A DNA stretch of 31,552 nucleotides, taken from a virus. The position numbers and the translations under genes are program-made. Shown in pieces: positions 22,689 to 28,833 of the stretch (positions are counted from its first letter, which is position 1; every line of letters begins with the position of its first letter). The notes under the pieces are model-generated. The model saw only the letters and a program-made list of their open reading frames with translations. It was not told where the DNA came from and did no database searches. Location of the stretch: the IMG/VR virus record IMGVR_UViG_3300031566_000234, positions 1 to 31,552 of that record, one strand, 5' to 3'.

Positions 22689-22817
22689 ATGAAATGTAGA
22701 ATATCAACAATCGAAACAGAGGACAAAAAAATAGCATTGGTTACATTTGATAAAGATAATAAACCCCAAATCCCTGTTAAGGATAAATGGATTAAGGCAG
22801 ACGAAGAAAATAAATGA
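22689..22817 (+). CDS. Hypothetical 42-residue protein
   Basis: Starts MKCRISTIETEDKKIALVTF and ends WIKADEENK. A very strong AAGGAGGAG site lies 4-9 bases ahead, arguing that it is translated. Predicted strand-rich and mixed-charge; no motif recognised. It overlaps the next gene through ATGA. Confidence 0.55.
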   Translation: MKCRISTIETEDKKIALVTFDKDNKPQIPVKDKWIKADEENK

Positions 22818-22996
22818 ATTATAGAGAAGTAAATAAAAAATTTAAGAATCACTGTTTTAAAAACAACTGTAAAAATAAGATAGTGGGAGATTTTGCTTAT
22901 AAAAATAAAAATAGACTTATAAGATTTATCAGTTGTAAAAATAATATTATTAAAATTTATGATAGTAAAAATGGATATATAGATATTATTAATTGA
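22814..22996 (+). CDS. Hypothetical 60-residue Lys/Asn-rich protein
   Basis: Starts MNYREVNKKFKNHCFKNNCK, with three cysteines and a strongly basic first half, then a strand-rich second half (LIRFISCKNNIIKIYDSKNG). It begins by ATGA overlap with its neighbour. High Lys/Asn content partly reflects the AT-rich DNA. Function unknown. Confidence 0.5.
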   Translation: MNYREVNKKFKNHCFKNNCKNKIVGDFAYKNKNRLIRFISCKNNIIKIYDSKNGYIDIIN

Positions 22997-23010
22997 TAGT
23001 GAGGGAATAA

Positions 23011-23196
23011 ATGGATAAAGATATATTAAAGCAATTCAAATCAAATATAGCACTAGAGGAACAAGTTGATTTACTTGCTCATTATTTGATGAAAAACTTT
23101 GAGGGAGCTTTTAGAAATGGTGAAGGTGCAATAGAAATGGCAGTAAGATTATTAGAAGAATATAGAAATGCTCAACCAATAAACAACTTACTTTAA
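23011..23196 (+). CDS. Hypothetical 61-residue helical protein
   Basis: Starts MDKDILKQFKSNIALEEQVD followed by LLAHYLMKNFEGAFRNGEGAIEMAVRLLEEYR, mostly amphipathic helix. A GAGGGA site lies about 6 bases ahead. It stands immediately before two DNA methyltransferase genes. No family recognised. Confidence 0.55.
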   Translation: MDKDILKQFKSNIALEEQVDLLAHYLMKNFEGAFRNGEGAIEMAVRLLEEYRNAQPINNLL

Positions 23197-23213
23197 GTGG
23201 GTTAGAGTAATAG

Positions 23214-23879
23214 ATGTTAGAACTAAATAAAATATATTGTGGGGATTGTTTGGGAATAATGAAAAAGATAGATGATAAAAGCATTGATTTGGTATTAACA
23301 GACCCACCATATGGGATTGGATCTTCCAATGTAAAAAGAGGGGGGAAACGGAGCGGAAGGAGTCTTGCTAAAAGTAGATATTATGAATTCGCAGATTGGG
23401 ATAATAATAAACCATCAAAAGAAATTTTCAATGAAATATTCAGGATAAGTAAAAATCAAATTATATTTGGCGGTGAGCATTTATCTCATTTATTACCACA
23501 ATCAAGAGGTTGGATATTTTGGGATAAAGATACGGGGGATAATCAATATGCGGATGGTGAATTAATTTGGACGTCTTTTGATAAAGCATTACGTAAGTTT
23601 AAATGGCAATGGAAGGGTATATTTCAAGAAGATATGAGGCATAAAGAAATTAGGTTTCATCCCACTCAAAAACCAATTAAGCTTTTTTGTAGAATTTTAA
23701 GGGATTATTCAAATGAAAATGATTTAATCCTTGACCCATTTTTAGGTTCTGGCACAACTGCAATAGCTTGCAAACAATTAAATAGAAACTTCATCGGCAT
23801 AGAAATAAATCCCGATTATGTAGATATAGCAAACAGGAGATTAGCAAATACATATAGGCAATTGGAGTTAATTAAATGA
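23214..23879 (+). CDS. DNA methyltransferase (N6-adenine or N4-cytosine, beta-type order)
   Basis: 221 residues. Catalytic motif IV DPPY is at 30-33, near the N-terminus (DLVLTDPPYGIG), and the SAM-binding motif I FLGSG is at 176-180 (LDPFLGSGTTAIACKQLNRNFIGIEINPDYVDIA). This order marks a beta-class amino-methyltransferase. HPTQKPIKLFCRILRDYS is the usual motif X/helix before motif I. No restriction enzyme gene is beside it, so it is probably an orphan enzyme protecting phage DNA from host restriction. It overlaps the next methyltransferase by 4 bases. Confidence 0.9.
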   Translation: MLELNKIYCGDCLGIMKKIDDKSIDLVLTDPPYGIGSSNVKRGGKRSGRSLAKSRYYEFADWDNNKPSKEIFNEIFRISKNQIIFGGEHLSHLLPQSRGWIFWDKDTGDNQYADGELIWTSFDKALRKFKWQWKGIFQEDMRHKEIRFHPTQKPIKLFCRILRDYSNENDLILDPFLGSGTTAIACKQLNRNFIGIEINPDYVDIANRRLANTYRQLELIK

Positions 23880-24436
23880 TAGATAATAAAGATAAAATAA
23901 TCTTAGACTTATGCGGTGCAAAAGGTAACTGGAGTAAAGACTATTCTGATAATGGGTATGATGTCAGGATATTGGATATTATATTTGGCTCTGATGTAAG
24001 ATTGTATAAACCTAAACCCAATGAGAGCATTTATGGAATATTGGCTGCACCGGTTTGTACTAATCTTGCCGGTAGTGGTGCCAGGTGGTGGCTAAACAAG
24101 GGTTCGGAAGCATTACTTGAAGCTCTGGCTTTGGTAGACGCCTGTTTAAGAATTGTACTTATCTCCAATCCGATATTTTGGTGTCTTGAAAATCCGGTAG
24201 GAAGATTAGTAAATTATCTTGGTAAACCCAAAATGTATTTTAATCCCTGTGATTACGGAGACCCATATACTAAGAAAACCTGCCTATGGGGAAAATTTAA
24301 TATACCTGTAAAAAATCCCGTAGAGCCAGAAATTAAAAATAGAATACACTATATGCCACCATCGGAAAATAGAAGTATGTTGAGAAGTATTACTCCATCA
24401 GGATTTAGTAAGGCGTTCTACGAGGCTAATAAATGA
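23876..24436 (+). CDS. DNA cytosine methyltransferase-like protein
   Basis: 186 residues. Motif I-like DLCGAKGNWS (11-20) begins the SAM-binding fold. APVCTNLAGSGARWW (58-72) corresponds to the catalytic loop with Cys61, and LENPVGRL (104-111) to the ENV-type motif. The end (DYGDPYTKKTCLWG, RSITPSGFSKAFYEANK) matches short phage proteins annotated as cytosine methyltransferases. The residue before the catalytic Cys is Val instead of the usual Pro, and a target-recognition domain is barely present, so activity is uncertain. It overlaps the upstream methyltransferase through ATGA. Confidence 0.75.
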   Translation: MIDNKDKIILDLCGAKGNWSKDYSDNGYDVRILDIIFGSDVRLYKPKPNESIYGILAAPVCTNLAGSGARWWLNKGSEALLEALALVDACLRIVLISNPIFWCLENPVGRLVNYLGKPKMYFNPCDYGDPYTKKTCLWGKFNIPVKNPVEPEIKNRIHYMPPSENRSMLRSITPSGFSKAFYEANK

Positions 24437-24525
24437 TAGACATAGACCCTAATTTTTATATAGTTTTAGCAGTTATAATAGCATTTTTAATTATTATGAT
24501 ATATGCGAGTAGGAGGATGAAATGA
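24433..24525 (+). CDS. 30-residue single-span membrane peptide
   Basis: MIDIDPNFYIVLAVIIAFLI continuing to MIYASRRMK: a hydrophobic span (about 9-25) with a basic end, N-out/C-in by the positive-inside rule. It starts by ATGA overlap and its final codons (AGG AGG) form the ribosome site of the next gene, so it may serve mainly to couple translation. First of several tiny membrane proteins in this stretch. Confidence 0.45.
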   Translation: MIDIDPNFYIVLAVIIAFLIIMIYASRRMK

Positions 24526-24905
24526 TTAAATCAATTTCATTCCAAAAAGGATTTATACCACTTATAAAATCAGGTAAAAAGATAGTAACCCGAAGGATTA
24601 AAACCAAACTCAAATCCAGTGATGTTTGTTATTTTAAGGCGGGTAGATTAGGTAAGAAAGAAGGATATATAAAGATTATTGATGTTGAATTTGAAGACGG
24701 CATAAGGGGAACTTTTGAATGTTTGGATGGTGAAGAAATTGCTTATGAATTATATAACGAGGGGATAAGAGCTAGACGTGGTGGTTGGTATTATAAGGAA
24801 GATTTTATAAATCTCTGGAATAAATTAAATCCCAAACATAAGTTTGAAGATAATCCAAAAGTCTATAGGATTGAGTTTAAATATTTAGGAGAAAATGAAC
24901 AATAA
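24522..24905 (+). CDS. ASCH-domain protein
   Basis: 127 residues. SGKKIVTRRIKTKLKSSDVCYFKAG (about 17-41) and GYIKIIDVEFED match the phage ASCH type, a PUA-like beta-barrel that binds RNA or modified nucleotides; the end FINLWNKLNPKHKFEDNPKVYRIEFKYL is also typical. AGGAGG lies about 6 bases ahead of the ATG. ASCH proteins in phages are thought to bind RNA or act on nucleosides; the substrate here is unknown. It overlaps the 3D-domain gene by 11 bases. Confidence 0.75.
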   Translation: MIKSISFQKGFIPLIKSGKKIVTRRIKTKLKSSDVCYFKAGRLGKKEGYIKIIDVEFEDGIRGTFECLDGEEIAYELYNEGIRARRGGWYYKEDFINLWNKLNPKHKFEDNPKVYRIEFKYLGENEQ

Positions 24906-25368
24906 ATTAATTCTAATACAAAGAACCATAGCACTGCTTATAATTCTAACCCTGGTAGTGGGAATACTTATAATCTATCTGATAGAAAATTATCCCAAAG
25001 TAGAAGTTAGATATGTGAATAGGATTATAAAGGAAGTGGTAATTAAATATGTGGAGGTGGATGGTATTGATTGGCAAGAGTTTACCTGTACTGGCTATAG
25101 TGCCAACGACCCGCAGCAAGGCACGGATAATATGGTAGCCACTACTTTTAATTTGGATTTAACTAGGGTTAAAGACTTACCCGTAATTGCTACTGATCCC
25201 GAAGTAATTCCGCTATATTCCATAGTGGAAATTAAAGATATGGGGGCTTTCATAAGTTTAGACGTTGGTGGTGCGATTAAGGGAAATAGAATTGATATAC
25301 TTTTTGATAGTAAGGATGAGGCTTTAGAGTTTGGAGTAAAAAAACTGGAAGTGAGGGTGATAAGATGA
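24895..25368 (+). CDS. Membrane-anchored 3D-domain protein (MltA/RpfB-like barrel)
   Basis: 157 residues. Residues 10-30 are a membrane span (TIALLIILTLVVGILIIYLI), followed by a linker rich in Val and Lys. Residues about 60-155 are a 3D domain: EFTCTGYS, then VIATDPEVIPLYSIVEIKD, SLDVGGAIKGNRIDILFDSKDEALEFGV, with aspartates 101, 123 and 134 marking the name. 3D domains occur in cell-wall hydrolases of Gram-positive bacteria (RpfB, MltA-type lytic transglycosylases). Placement among early genes, far from the lysis module, is unusual. GGAG lies 7 bases before the ATG. Confidence 0.8.
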   Translation: MNNKLILIQRTIALLIILTLVVGILIIYLIENYPKVEVRYVNRIIKEVVIKYVEVDGIDWQEFTCTGYSANDPQQGTDNMVATTFNLDLTRVKDLPVIATDPEVIPLYSIVEIKDMGAFISLDVGGAIKGNRIDILFDSKDEALEFGVKKLEVRVIR

Positions 25369-25487
25369 TTAATTTTAAGAAACTTATTAGAAAAATTAAA
25401 TTTTGGTTTTTATGGATTTTTATAGCCAAAAGACTTGTTAAAAAAATGGAGCAGTCAGATAGAGATATAGGAATATACAATGATTAA
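25365..25487 (+). CDS. 40-residue basic, membrane-associated peptide
   Basis: Starts MINFKKLIRKIKFWFLWIFI then AKRLVKKMEQSDRDIGIYND. The middle is Trp/Phe-rich and hydrophobic between two basic clusters, suggesting membrane surface binding or a short span. It begins by ATGA overlap with the 3D-domain gene, with GTGAGGGTGA ahead as ribosome site. Unknown function. Confidence 0.45.
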   Translation: MINFKKLIRKIKFWFLWIFIAKRLVKKMEQSDRDIGIYND

Positions 25488-25593
25488 ACAATTAGCATTT
25501 ATAATTTTTATTATATTTTTAGCTTTAGTAAGTTATTGGTATGGAAATATTTTTAGGAGAGAAATAAATGCCAAGAGGTCGTATATTAGATAA
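25480..25593 (+). CDS. 37-residue single-span membrane peptide
   Basis: MIKQLAFIIFIIFLALVSYW forms one hydrophobic span, then YGNIFRREINAKRSYIR is basic. It overlaps the preceding gene by 8 bases and the replication gene by 26. The AGGAGA within its 3' part is the ribosome site of the replication gene, so it may be a coupling peptide, a real membrane protein, or both. Confidence 0.4.
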   Translation: MIKQLAFIIFIIFLALVSYWYGNIFRREINAKRSYIR

Positions 25594-26371
25594 AGAAGCA
25601 ATATCACATAGTAGGAAATTGCCCTTACTTTCAAATGATACGGGAAGGTTAATGTATACCTGGCTACTGGCGCATCTTGATAAAGAAGGTAGATTTTCCG
25701 CTGAACCATTAATTATTAAAGGAATATTTCCACGTGTTAAAAGCATTACACTTAAAAAAATTGAGAAGTGTTTATTAGAAATGGCTCAGGTTAAATTAAT
25801 AATCCTTTATCAGGTAGATGGTGATAAGTATTTACAGTTTACTAAATTTAAGGAATATCAGGTGCATTTAGATAGAGAAGCATTATCAAAAATACCTCCA
25901 CCAAGTAAAGAAAATATCATTAACTCAGGAGTTAATCCGATTAAATCCGACTTAGTCCCCTTAACTAAACTTAACTTAACTAAACATAATATAAGTGAAG
26001 TAAATAAAAACACATACGCAGAATTTGTCTTAATGACTCCAGAAGAATATCAGAAACTAATTGCTAAATATGGTGAAGGCAATACTAAAAAGTTTATTGA
26101 AAAACTTAATAATACTAAAGGAGCTAATAAAAAACTGGTCTATACCTCAGACTATTTTGCAATTTTAAAATGGGTAGTTGAAGCCGTGGTCGGAGAAGAA
26201 AAGAAAAAAGAACTTGAAAAGGATTATCAGCTGGGGGTTAAGAAAGAAAAGGAATGGAAAAAAGAAAAGGAAGATTATATATACACCCCAATACCAGAAG
26301 AAGCTAATAAAATAATAATAAAAGCTATACCCACATATAGGGATAAAAATATAAGAAAGGATAAAAAATGA
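25568..26371 (+). CDS. Phage replisome organizer / replication initiator-like protein
   Basis: 267 residues. The N-terminus (MPRGRILDKEAISHSRKLPL, then LSNDTGRLMYTWLLAHLDKEGRFSAEPLIIKGIFPR) is the winged-helix start of phage replisome organizers (DnaD/RepO-like). The rest of that domain runs to about 100 (KKIEKCLLEMAQVKLIILYQVDGDKYLQFTKFKEYQ). A flexible linker (about 110-150) is followed by a helical C-terminal half that may recruit helicase or loader. AGGAGA lies ahead of the ATG. The linker DNA (25919-25984) carries repeats like an origin. No helicase or polymerase gene is nearby, so the phage probably uses the host replisome. Confidence 0.75.
   Translation: MPRGRILDKEAISHSRKLPLLSNDTGRLMYTWLLAHLDKEGRFSAEPLIIKGIFPRVKSITLKKIEKCLLEMAQVKLIILYQVDGDKYLQFTKFKEYQVHLDREALSKIPPPSKENIINSGVNPIKSDLVPLTKLNLTKHNISEVNKNTYAEFVLMTPEEYQKLIAKYGEGNTKKFIEKLNNTKGANKKLVYTSDYFAILKWVVEAVVGEEKKKELEKDYQLGVKKEKEWKKEKEDYIYTPIPEEANKIIIKAIPTYRDKNIRKDKK
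25919..25984. repeat. Palindrome and direct repeats inside the replication gene, candidate origin
   Basis: ATTAACTC-AG-GAGTTAAT is an 18-base palindrome (25919-25936). TTAATCCGA (25932-25940) is followed by TTAAATCCGA (25941-25950), and CTTAACTAAA occurs twice (25960-25969 and 25975-25984) around CTTAA. Iteron-like repeats in the linker part of an initiator gene are the layout of lambda ori within O and of lactococcal phage origins. Confidence 0.45.
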
Positions 26372-26598
26372 TAACAGAGAATGAAATAATAGAGATATTG
26401 GAAGGTAATATTTTACCAGGATTCAAAGACATAATTGGAATATTTAAAGATGATTATATTGATAAGAGAAAACCAATATTTAAAAAGATTGCCAAAGGTA
26501 TTATAAATAAAATTAGGGAAAGGGAAATTAATGAAAGAAACTTAACAATAATGAATTACCCTAATTATATTATTAAATTTGAAGATAAGAAAGGATAA
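26368..26598 (+). CDS. Hypothetical 76-residue protein
   Basis: Starts MITENEIIEILEGNILPGFK; mostly helical with mixed charge, ending YIIKFEDKKG. It begins by ATGA overlap with the replication gene, with AAGGATAA ahead. Being next to the initiator, it might help replication (lambda P position), but it is far too short for a helicase loader and shows no motif. Confidence 0.55.
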   Translation: MITENEIIEILEGNILPGFKDIIGIFKDDYIDKRKPIFKKIAKGIINKIREREINERNLTIMNYPNYIIKFEDKKG

Positions 26599-26601
26599 AT
26601 A

Positions 26602-26760
26602 ATGACTGAAATTATATTAGCGGAAGGATTAATAACCGAAGATAAAGAAATTCCAGCTACTTTCAATATAGCTGGTATAACAGGATTTGATTTGGATATG
26701 ATAATTAATATTCATAAAGGTAAACAAGTAATCTTAAAATTAGAGGTGAAAGATGAATGA
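26602..26760 (+). CDS. Hypothetical 52-residue protein
   Basis: Starts MTEIILAEGLITEDKEIPAT and ends VILKLEVKDE; alternating hydrophobic residues suggest a small beta fold. AAGGATAA lies 5-12 bases ahead. It overlaps the next gene by 8 bases. No family recognised. Confidence 0.5.
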   Translation: MTEIILAEGLITEDKEIPATFNIAGITGFDLDMIINIHKGKQVILKLEVKDE

Positions 26761-27229
26761 ATTAGAAAAGAAATTTTATAATTGGTTGATGTTGAATTAT
26801 TGTGTGCCGATTAAACCAGAAAAGATTGCAAAAGACTTTGCAGAAATGGCTGAAAAGGATTATGAGGAAAAGCTAATTAAAGCAGACCACAATATTCATA
26901 GAATGCCTCATAAGTTTAAACACGAAGAATTATTTCATCAAGAGATTAGTGAATTAAATGATAAAATTGCTACCCTCAAAAAGCAGATAAAAAAAATAAA
27001 GTATTTGGATAGAAAGGAAGTTGAAATTGCTATTGAAGATATTGACCCACATTTAAAAATACATTGGGGTTATTATTTTGATTGTATGGTTGATACTATC
27101 TGCTCCCTTGCCTTACCAAGCAAAGAGAAGATAATTGAGAAACTAAAACATCTAAAAGGGGCAGGTTTTATACTTGGTGAGGTTGACGATAATATAATTA
27201 ATTTTATTTTAGGAGATGATAATGGATAA
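26753..27229 (+). CDS. Hypothetical 158-residue protein
   Basis: Starts MNELEKKFYNWLMLNYCVPI. Residues 75-100 form a coiled coil (ISELNDKIATLKKQIKKIKYL), followed by a segment with HLKIHWGYYFDCMVDTICSLALP. The end is helical. GAGGTGAAAG serves as ribosome site. It is long enough to be a defined domain, but I do not recognise one. It overlaps the next gene by 8 bases. Confidence 0.6.
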   Translation: MNELEKKFYNWLMLNYCVPIKPEKIAKDFAEMAEKDYEEKLIKADHNIHRMPHKFKHEELFHQEISELNDKIATLKKQIKKIKYLDRKEVEIAIEDIDPHLKIHWGYYFDCMVDTICSLALPSKEKIIEKLKHLKGAGFILGEVDDNIINFILGDDNG

Positions 27230-27380
27230 AGATACCTTAAGGGCTATTAAGATAATTAATGAGATTTTGGGAGATATTGCAAGATATAATACTAAATATG
27301 CAGGTGCAGTTATTAATGAGAAGCGCCAAGAATTAACTAAAATCATAAATGATAATAAGGATAATGAAAGTAAAGACTAA
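27222..27380 (+). CDS. Hypothetical 52-residue helical protein
   Basis: Starts MDKDTLRAIKIINEILGDIA and continues as amphipathic helix to a charged tail (NDNKDNESKD). AGGAGA lies about 6 bases ahead. It overlaps the following HNH gene by 17 bases. Unknown function. Confidence 0.5.
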   Translation: MDKDTLRAIKIINEILGDIARYNTKYAGAVINEKRQELTKIINDNKDNESKD

Positions 27381-27876
27381 AAGAAAACCAATAAGAAAAA
27401 CAGCTAAAATTAAATTATGTCCTAATTGTGGGAATGAACTTGAAAAAGTACAGCCAGGATATCATTGTTCTATTTGCGGTTATTCTTATACTAGGGGTAA
27501 AAAATCGGCTCTGGCAAAAGCAAAAGATAGGTGTGATGATTTATGGCGTGAGATAATAAAGTCCGGTGGTAATTGTGAAATATGCGGAAAGCCAACGCGT
27601 GATCCACACCACGTTATAGGTAGAAAGAATTTAGCCCTCAAGTGGGATATAAGAAATGGGATAAGGCTATGCTTTCAACATCACACTGGCGGAAATCTAT
27701 CGGCACACAACGACCCCTTGTGGTTTATAGATTGGTTTAAAATCCACCGGCCAGACGATTATGAATATCTATTAAAACAGAAGAATATAATATGGGATAA
27801 GGATTATGATAGGGTATTGGAATATTTAAGTGATATCAAGAACGCAGGAATATATAGCAAAAATCTAACCTATTGA
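27364..27876 (+). CDS. HNH endonuclease-like protein, NinG-like
   Basis: 170 residues from the ATG at 27364. A basic N-terminus leads to a zinc ribbon (Cys19, Cys22, Cys35, Cys38: CPNCG, CSICG). A second part has Cys71/Cys74 (CEICG), DPHHVIGRKNLALKWDIRNG with His82/83 and Asn98, LCFQHH (Cys103, His106/107) and His115 in NLSAHN, a degenerate HNH fold. This resembles lambda NinG and related recombination nucleases that process branched DNA. It ends the early block and precedes two small transcription units, the same relative place as NinG in lambda. The in-frame ATG at 27349 has no ribosome site; AAGG stands close before the chosen one. Confidence 0.65.
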   Translation: MKVKTKRKPIRKTAKIKLCPNCGNELEKVQPGYHCSICGYSYTRGKKSALAKAKDRCDDLWREIIKSGGNCEICGKPTRDPHHVIGRKNLALKWDIRNGIRLCFQHHTGGNLSAHNDPLWFIDWFKIHRPDDYEYLLKQKNIIWDKDYDRVLEYLSDIKNAGIYSKNLTY

Positions 27877-27900
27877 TTGTTTCTATTTTGACATTATAAT
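27873..27900 (+). promoter_or_regulatory. Promoter of a small gene at 27.9 kb
   Basis: TTGATT (27873-27878, four of six consensus bases), a 16-base spacer and a perfect TATAAT (27895-27900). Transcription would begin about 27906-27908, at or next to the GTG that opens the following small frame. Moderate strength of evidence because the -35 is imperfect. Confidence 0.45.
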
Positions 27901-27908
27901 TAATAGTA

Positions 27909-28079
27909 GTGAAAAGTATAACTGAACAACTGCACGAAGTAATTGATAGACTCGAAGAGGATATTAACCGAGATAGATTTGCTACCTTAATTTTTAGAAT
28001 AAAAGATTGGAAATTTAAAAAGTATGAAAAATCATATTCAAAGGATAATGATGAAATAGGTATTGAAATAACAGATTAA
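27909..28079 (+). CDS. Hypothetical 56-residue protein, possibly leaderless
   Basis: A GTG-initiated frame: after the start, KSITEQLHEVIDRLEEDINR and RFATLIFRIKDWKFKKYEKS, ending DDEIGIEITD-like acidic residues. It is charged and helical. A stop codon in the same frame at 27897-27899 rules out an upstream start, and no ribosome site is visible. The start codon lies about 9 bases after a TATAAT, so the mRNA may have no leader. A strong terminator follows 39 bases after the stop. Alternatively the transcript could be a small RNA rather than a message. Confidence 0.4.
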   Translation: MKSITEQLHEVIDRLEEDINRDRFATLIFRIKDWKFKKYEKSYSKDNDEIGIEITD

Positions 28080-28117
28080 TATTTAATCCGATTCAATCGA
28101 AAATTGAAAAGCATTGA

Positions 28118-28153
28118 GGGATTATAAGCCGAAAGGTTTGTAGTCCCTTTTTT
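28118..28153 (+). terminator. Strong Rho-independent terminator
   Basis: Thirteen pairs: 28118-28130 (GGGATTATAAGCC) with 28135-28147 (GGTTTGTAGTCCC), including G-U pairs, closed by a GAAA tetraloop and followed by six T residues (28148-28153). It ends the small transcription unit at 27.9 kb and separates early genes from the unknown genes that follow. Confidence 0.85.
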
Positions 28154-28156
28154 ATT

Positions 28157-28342
28157 ATGCAAAAAGAACCTAAAAAAGAATTTAAGTTTATCAGCTTCCT
28201 AGATGAGAAGTCCCTGGCCAAGCTCAATGAAATCGCTAAGAAGGGTGGGATTAAATATATAAAGAAGCATACCAAGAAGCCGGTGGGGGAAAAAATAAAC
28301 TATGATAAGTTAATGAGGCAGGGCTCAAGAGATAGAATATGA
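28157..28342 (+). CDS. Hypothetical 61-residue basic protein
   Basis: Starts MQKEPKKEFKFISFLDEKSL and is Lys-rich throughout (GGIKYIKKHTKKPVGEKI). It starts three bases after the T-run of a terminator and has no ribosome site, so a later start or translation from read-through RNA is possible. It overlaps the next gene by 4 bases. Its place matches that of an antiterminator (Q) gene relative to the late leader, but no motif supports this. Confidence 0.45.
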   Translation: MQKEPKKEFKFISFLDEKSLAKLNEIAKKGGIKYIKKHTKKPVGEKINYDKLMRQGSRDRI

Positions 28343-28641
28343 GAAGAAGGTATAATAAATTGATTTTAGTTTATAAAAAAAGAGAATGTGAAATATATGA
28401 TAAGAATTTAATAGAAGCCGTTGAAAGTTATTCGGATTTTATTGATATAATAGAAAATTCAAGCGGTGATGGATATTTGGCTATTCTTTCTAAACAGAAA
28501 TATGTAAAAAGGGAATTAATACTATCTAAACTTATTGATGCAAAGAAAGATTGTGAATGGCACCTGAGGAAAATAAAAAGTATAAGCCGTAAATATACCG
28601 GATATTATGAAGATGATAAACCCAGTGGTATAAAAAAATAG
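28339..28641 (+). CDS. Hypothetical 100-residue basic protein upstream of the late leader
   Basis: Starts MRRRYNKLILVYKKRECEIY; a helical and basic protein with two cysteines and a C-terminal SRKYTGYYEDDKPSG. It begins by ATGA overlap and ends four bases before the -35 of the late leader promoter. By position it is the best candidate for a protein acting on that leader (as Q does in lambda), but no DNA- or RNA-binding motif was recognised, so this is inference only. Confidence 0.5.
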   Translation: MRRRYNKLILVYKKRECEIYDKNLIEAVESYSDFIDIIENSSGDGYLAILSKQKYVKRELILSKLIDAKKDCEWHLRKIKSISRKYTGYYEDDKPSGIKK

Positions 28642-28644
28642 AAC

Positions 28645-28674
28645 TTGACATCATATGCACAAATGGTTTAGAAT
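28645..28674 (+). promoter_or_regulatory. Strong promoter of the late leader RNA
   Basis: TTGACA (28645-28650, perfect), an 18-base spacer and TAGAAT (28669-28674, five of six). Expected start near 28681. It lies directly ahead of a structured RNA and terminator, upstream of the terminase genes, so it is the likely late promoter. Confidence 0.7.
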
Positions 28675-28680
28675 GTGTAA

Positions 28681-28833
28681 GATAGGCGAGAGCCGTCAAG
28701 AGATATAAAAAAGTAAATGCGTGCGAGTGCTACTTTATATGACGGCCGGTAAGGAACTAAATCCAAGTTGATTTAGAGGTACAATCTCCGGCTTTATAAA
28801 TTATAAGAGTCTCTTTTCAGGGGCTCTTTTTTT
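28681..28833 (+). ncRNA. Structured leader RNA before the late genes
   Basis: About 150 nt with several helices. GCCGTCA (28692-28698) pairs with TGACGGC (28740-28746), enclosing AAGTA/TACTT (28711-28715 with 28731-28735) and a GCGA tetraloop hairpin. GCCGG (28745-28749) pairs with CCGGC (28788-28792), enclosing CTAAATC/GATTTAG (28757-28763 with 28770-28776). A small GGC-GAGA-GCC hairpin (28685-28694) competes with the first helix. A terminator ends the RNA. I do not recognise a known riboswitch or RNA family. Likely roles are an antitermination leader, an attenuator or a packaging-type RNA. Confidence 0.6.
28805..28833 (+). terminator. Rho-independent terminator abutting the next gene
   Basis: AAGAGTCTC (28805-28813) pairs with GGGGCTCTT (28820-28828) over nine pairs, loop TTTTCA, and runs into T residues to 28833. 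The next ATG follows at once at 28834. Full termination here would silence terminase and portal, so read-through control is expected. Confidence 0.85.

Noticed and set aside
27888-27900. TTGACA directly followed by TATAAT, as a promoter
   Set aside because: The two hexamers are one base apart, far from the 16-18 base spacing needed; the TATAAT pairs better with TTGATT at 27873.
28743-28800. tRNA-like element with an acceptor-like GCCGG/CCGGC stem and a T-loop-like GGTACAATC
   Set aside because: No D arm, no 7-base anticodon loop and no standard T arm (only 3 pairs); better read as part of the leader RNA.
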